NCBI GenBank assembly: GCA_018333395.1
Contig: JAGXSQ010000115.1
Location: 1 to 18,113, forward strand
Source: Dethiobacter sp.
GTDB taxonomy: Bacteria > Bacillota_D > Dethiobacteria > Dethiobacterales > Dethiobacteraceae
Direction of reading: 5' to 3'
DNA: 18,113 bases
Shown here: piece after piece, positions 16,385 to 18,113 of the stretch
Layout of the letters: every line of letters starts with the position of its first letter
Position numbering within the stretch: position 1 is the stretch's first letter
Made by a program: the position numbers and the translations under genes
Notes under the pieces: model-generated
Seen by the model: the letters and a program-made list of their open reading frames with translations, nothing else
Databases searched by the model: none
Told to the model about the DNA's origin: nothing

Positions 16385-17869
16385 CTACATACTCAGATAA
16401 CGGTGGATGAGCGCCGCCGCCTCGGCGCGGGTGGTATGGTCCTGTGGGCGGAAAAGGTTCTGCGGGTCGCCACCAAAGAGCTGTTTCTCTACGGTAAAGA
16501 TAACGGCAGGCAGCGCCCAGGGGGCAATGGCTTCATTATCGGCAAAGGGGAGAGAGCCACCCACACCCCGAGCAGGAGTCTGGCTATCAGCGGCCAAGGC
16601 GCGTGCCAGGATAGCGGCCGCCTGTTCGCGGGTGACGGGCTTGTGCGGCCTGAAAGTCCCGTCTGGGAAGCCGGAGAGCAGGCCGGCACGGGAGGCGGCT
16701 GTGACCACAGCGTGGAACCAGTCGCCCTGCTGCACGTCAGAAAAAGTGGAGACGCCATAGTCTGGTGCTAATCCACGGGCCAAGGCGACTAGCTTGGCAA
16801 ACTCGGCCCGCGTTACTGCCCGGCTTGGCGCAAAATTCCCCCGGTAGCCGGCAACAAGACCACGAGAAGCCAAGTTCTCAATAACGGCGTAAGCCCAGTG
16901 ACCAGACGGTACGTCACCGAAAAGAGCCATGAATCGCCCGGCCAAAACGGTGGAAGTAAACAAGGCGTCAATACTTCCTCTTCCGCCGAACCAGGTCCAC
17001 CGCCACTCTTTTGGCTGCAGGGAGAAAACTAGGTGCCGGTATTCCGGCGGCAGAGCGGCGAAATATTGCCACGGGACTTCTGCGGAGTGAACGGTGGGCT
17101 CCACCGGTATCCAGCCGTGAGAGGATAGGAAAAATTCGGCCCAGGCGTGGGCTTCGAAGCTTTGGCCCGCTTGCGCTGCGGCATAGCCATAGACCAGACG
17201 AGCCGGGATCCCGCTGGCCCGGCAAAGCGCCACAAACAAGCCGGCATAATCCTCGCAAACGCCCCGGCCGGACCGTAAGGCCTCCAGGGCGCCTTGATTG
17301 CTGTATTCAGGGCTGGTGTCGTAGGTCATGTGCTGGTGGACAAAGGCGAAAATTGCTCTGGCCTGCTCTACTGCGCCGGGGAGGCCTTTCGTAATCTGGG
17401 ACACTTTAGAAATTATTTCCGGATGGGTGCTTTCTACTTTTGGTTCCGGCTGCAGATAGGAGTGATCCGGCTGGGAAAAATTCTCGCCTTCCCGTTCCAG
17501 GTGGAAGGCTACGCCGAAGTTGCGTACCAGCGCCTCTAGGACAATCTCGGCGCTAGCGCCGACCTCCAGGCGGGGCAAGGTAAATTCCGCAGTTAAGTTT
17601 CCCCGCCTATCGCGGCTTGTTCTGGACGGCGGTATGTTCCAGCGGCTCGTCAAAAGCTCCTGATTGCTGAACGGTTCTGGGTGGAAGGCAGGTAGCGTGA
17701 GGACAATATTGGTAACCGGCACCGGCCCGCGATTTTCCACCCGGTAAGAGTGCCTGACGGTGTAAACGATCGGCTCAGTGCGGGTATAGGGAGCGGCGGC
17801 CTGGGCTGGCAGGGACAGTGCCAGCAGCAAGGCCAGCAGTGTGCTGTAAAAACGGACAGTTCTTTTCAT
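16385..17869 (-). CDS. Secreted transglutaminase-like protein with three SLH repeats
   Basis: A surface protein of 494 residues. The signal peptide is 1-25 (PAQAAA cleavage region). An N-terminal beta-rich domain (about 30-140) precedes a transglutaminase-like core with Cys205 in GRGVCEDYAG, His241 in EAHAWAEFF and, where the third catalytic residue (usually Asp in PVDPT) is expected, Glu257 in WIPVEPT. Three SLH repeats follow (about 317-365, 377-424 and 443-494), starting FGDVPSGHWAY, FSDVQQGDWFH and FADNEAIAPWA; they bind secondary cell-wall polymer. ATG 17869 follows GGGAGG (17880-17875) by five bases. The role may be cross-linking or cleaving amide bonds in cell-surface material; this is inference. 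It is convergent with the tetR gene. Confidence 0.92.
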   Translation of the reverse strand: MKRTVRFYSTLLALLLALSLPAQAAAPYTRTEPIVYTVRHSYRVENRGPVPVTNIVLTLPAFHPEPFSNQELLTSRWNIPPSRTSRDRRGNLTAEFTLPRLEVGASAEIVLEALVRNFGVAFHLEREGENFSQPDHSYLQPEPKVESTHPEIISKVSQITKGLPGAVEQARAIFAFVHQHMTYDTSPEYSNQGALEALRSGRGVCEDYAGLFVALCRASGIPARLVYGYAAAQAGQSFEAHAWAEFFLSSHGWIPVEPTVHSAEVPWQYFAALPPEYRHLVFSLQPKEWRWTWFGGRGSIDALFTSTVLAGRFMALFGDVPSGHWAYAVIENLASRGLVAGYRGNFAPSRAVTRAEFAKLVALARGLAPDYGVSTFSDVQQGDWFHAVVTAASRAGLLSGFPDGTFRPHKPVTREQAAAILARALAADSQTPARGVGGSLPFADNEAIAPWALPAVIFTVEKQLFGGDPQNLFRPQDHTTRAEAAALIHRYLSM

Positions 17870-17940
17870 GCGAACCTCCCTAATAAATCATAGGATTTTA
17901 TTCTGCAAAAGCTCGCAAATTCCTGCGCCTGCTCTTGCTT

Positions 17941-17952
17941 GAACAAGTGTTC
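17941..17952. promoter_or_regulatory. LexA/DinR-like box
   Basis: GAACAAGTGTTC, followed by G, fits the Gram-positive SOS operator CGAAC-RNRY-GTTYG except for the first base. It lies 72 bp upstream of the SLH gene and about 115 bp upstream of the outward promoter at the right edge. Which gene it would control is unclear, and a chance match is possible. Confidence 0.35.
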
Positions 17953-18029
17953 GCAGGAGTGACAGGCACACTAACACAAAGAAGGTGAGCGACGGAATAA
18001 ACGACAAAAAATTGCAGGAATGACAGAAA
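17953..18029 (+). repeat. Short direct repeat, GCAGGA-R-TGACAG
   Basis: GCAGGAGTGACAGGCA (17953-17968) and GCAGGAATGACAGAAA (18014-18029) share 13 of 16 bases, 61 bp apart. An inverted relative, GCAGGAATTTGC on the minus strand, lies at 17926-17915. Another minus-strand GCAGG copy with a similar A-rich follow-up is at 1880-1865. They may be regulator sites or a dispersed motif of this lineage. The surrounding gap 17870-18065 shows no gene. Confidence 0.4.
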
Positions 18030-18065
18030 ACAAAAGAAAATGTCGTGTACGCACAATTTTTGCCG

Positions 18066-18094
18066 TTGTCAACCGGCAGGGAATCCTTTATAAT
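18066..18094 (+). promoter_or_regulatory. Strong sigma-A promoter for a gene beyond the right edge
   Basis: TTGTCA (18066-18071), a 17-base spacer and the consensus TATAAT (18089-18094). Transcription would start near 18101 and run out of the window; no start codon for its gene is visible. Confidence 0.8.
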
Positions 18095-18113
18095 AAGTAT
18101 CGGTAATAGGGCT

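Overview
The window reads as part of the chromosome of a moderately GC-rich, sporeformer-type Bacillota (Firmicutes), probably a clostridial/Peptococcaceae-Moorella-like lineage. The reasons are strong AGGAGG-type ribosome binding sites, many GTG/TTG starts, sigma-A promoters, a cell-surface protein with three SLH repeats, and a group IIC intron of the Oceanobacillus iheyensis type. The species cannot be told from the sequence alone.

Left part (1-3600), minus strand. A group II intron enters from the left edge. Its 5' end (GTGCG) lies just behind the intrinsic terminator of a membrane-bound processive family-2 glycosyltransferase (253-1665). Upstream of that gene, on the same strand, is a membrane-anchored FAD-dependent oxidoreductase (1896-3572).

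Middle part (3600-10105), plus strand. A MacB-type ABC exporter is encoded by an ATPase, a two-FtsX-domain permease and a membrane-anchored HlyD/MacA-like adaptor, all in tight linkage. Next comes an ECF sigma factor and its zinc-binding (ZAS) transmembrane anti-sigma factor, with their own promoter region and a strong terminator.

Right part (10106-16370), plus strand. A four-gene RND efflux operon has translational overlaps at two of its junctions: lipoprotein adaptor, HAE1-like RND pump, TolC-like protein, and a TetR-family regulator at the end. It starts at a near-ideal sigma-A promoter followed by a 30-bp palindrome, presumably the TetR operator, so the operon is probably self-repressed and induced by a pump substrate.

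The most interesting observation is the TolC-like protein. It keeps the signal peptide and both helical repeats with the [FY]QAG...D hallmark, but lacks room for the beta-barrel strands, in one repeat completely. This suggests a pump with a barrel-less TolC conduit suited to a cell envelope without a classical outer membrane. The RND pump also has Asn in place of two of the three charged proton-relay residues known from AcrB.

Far right (16385-18113). A secreted transglutaminase-like protein with three SLH repeats is on the minus strand. Its upstream region carries a LexA-like box, a repeated GCAGGA-type motif and a strong outward promoter for a gene beyond the right edge.
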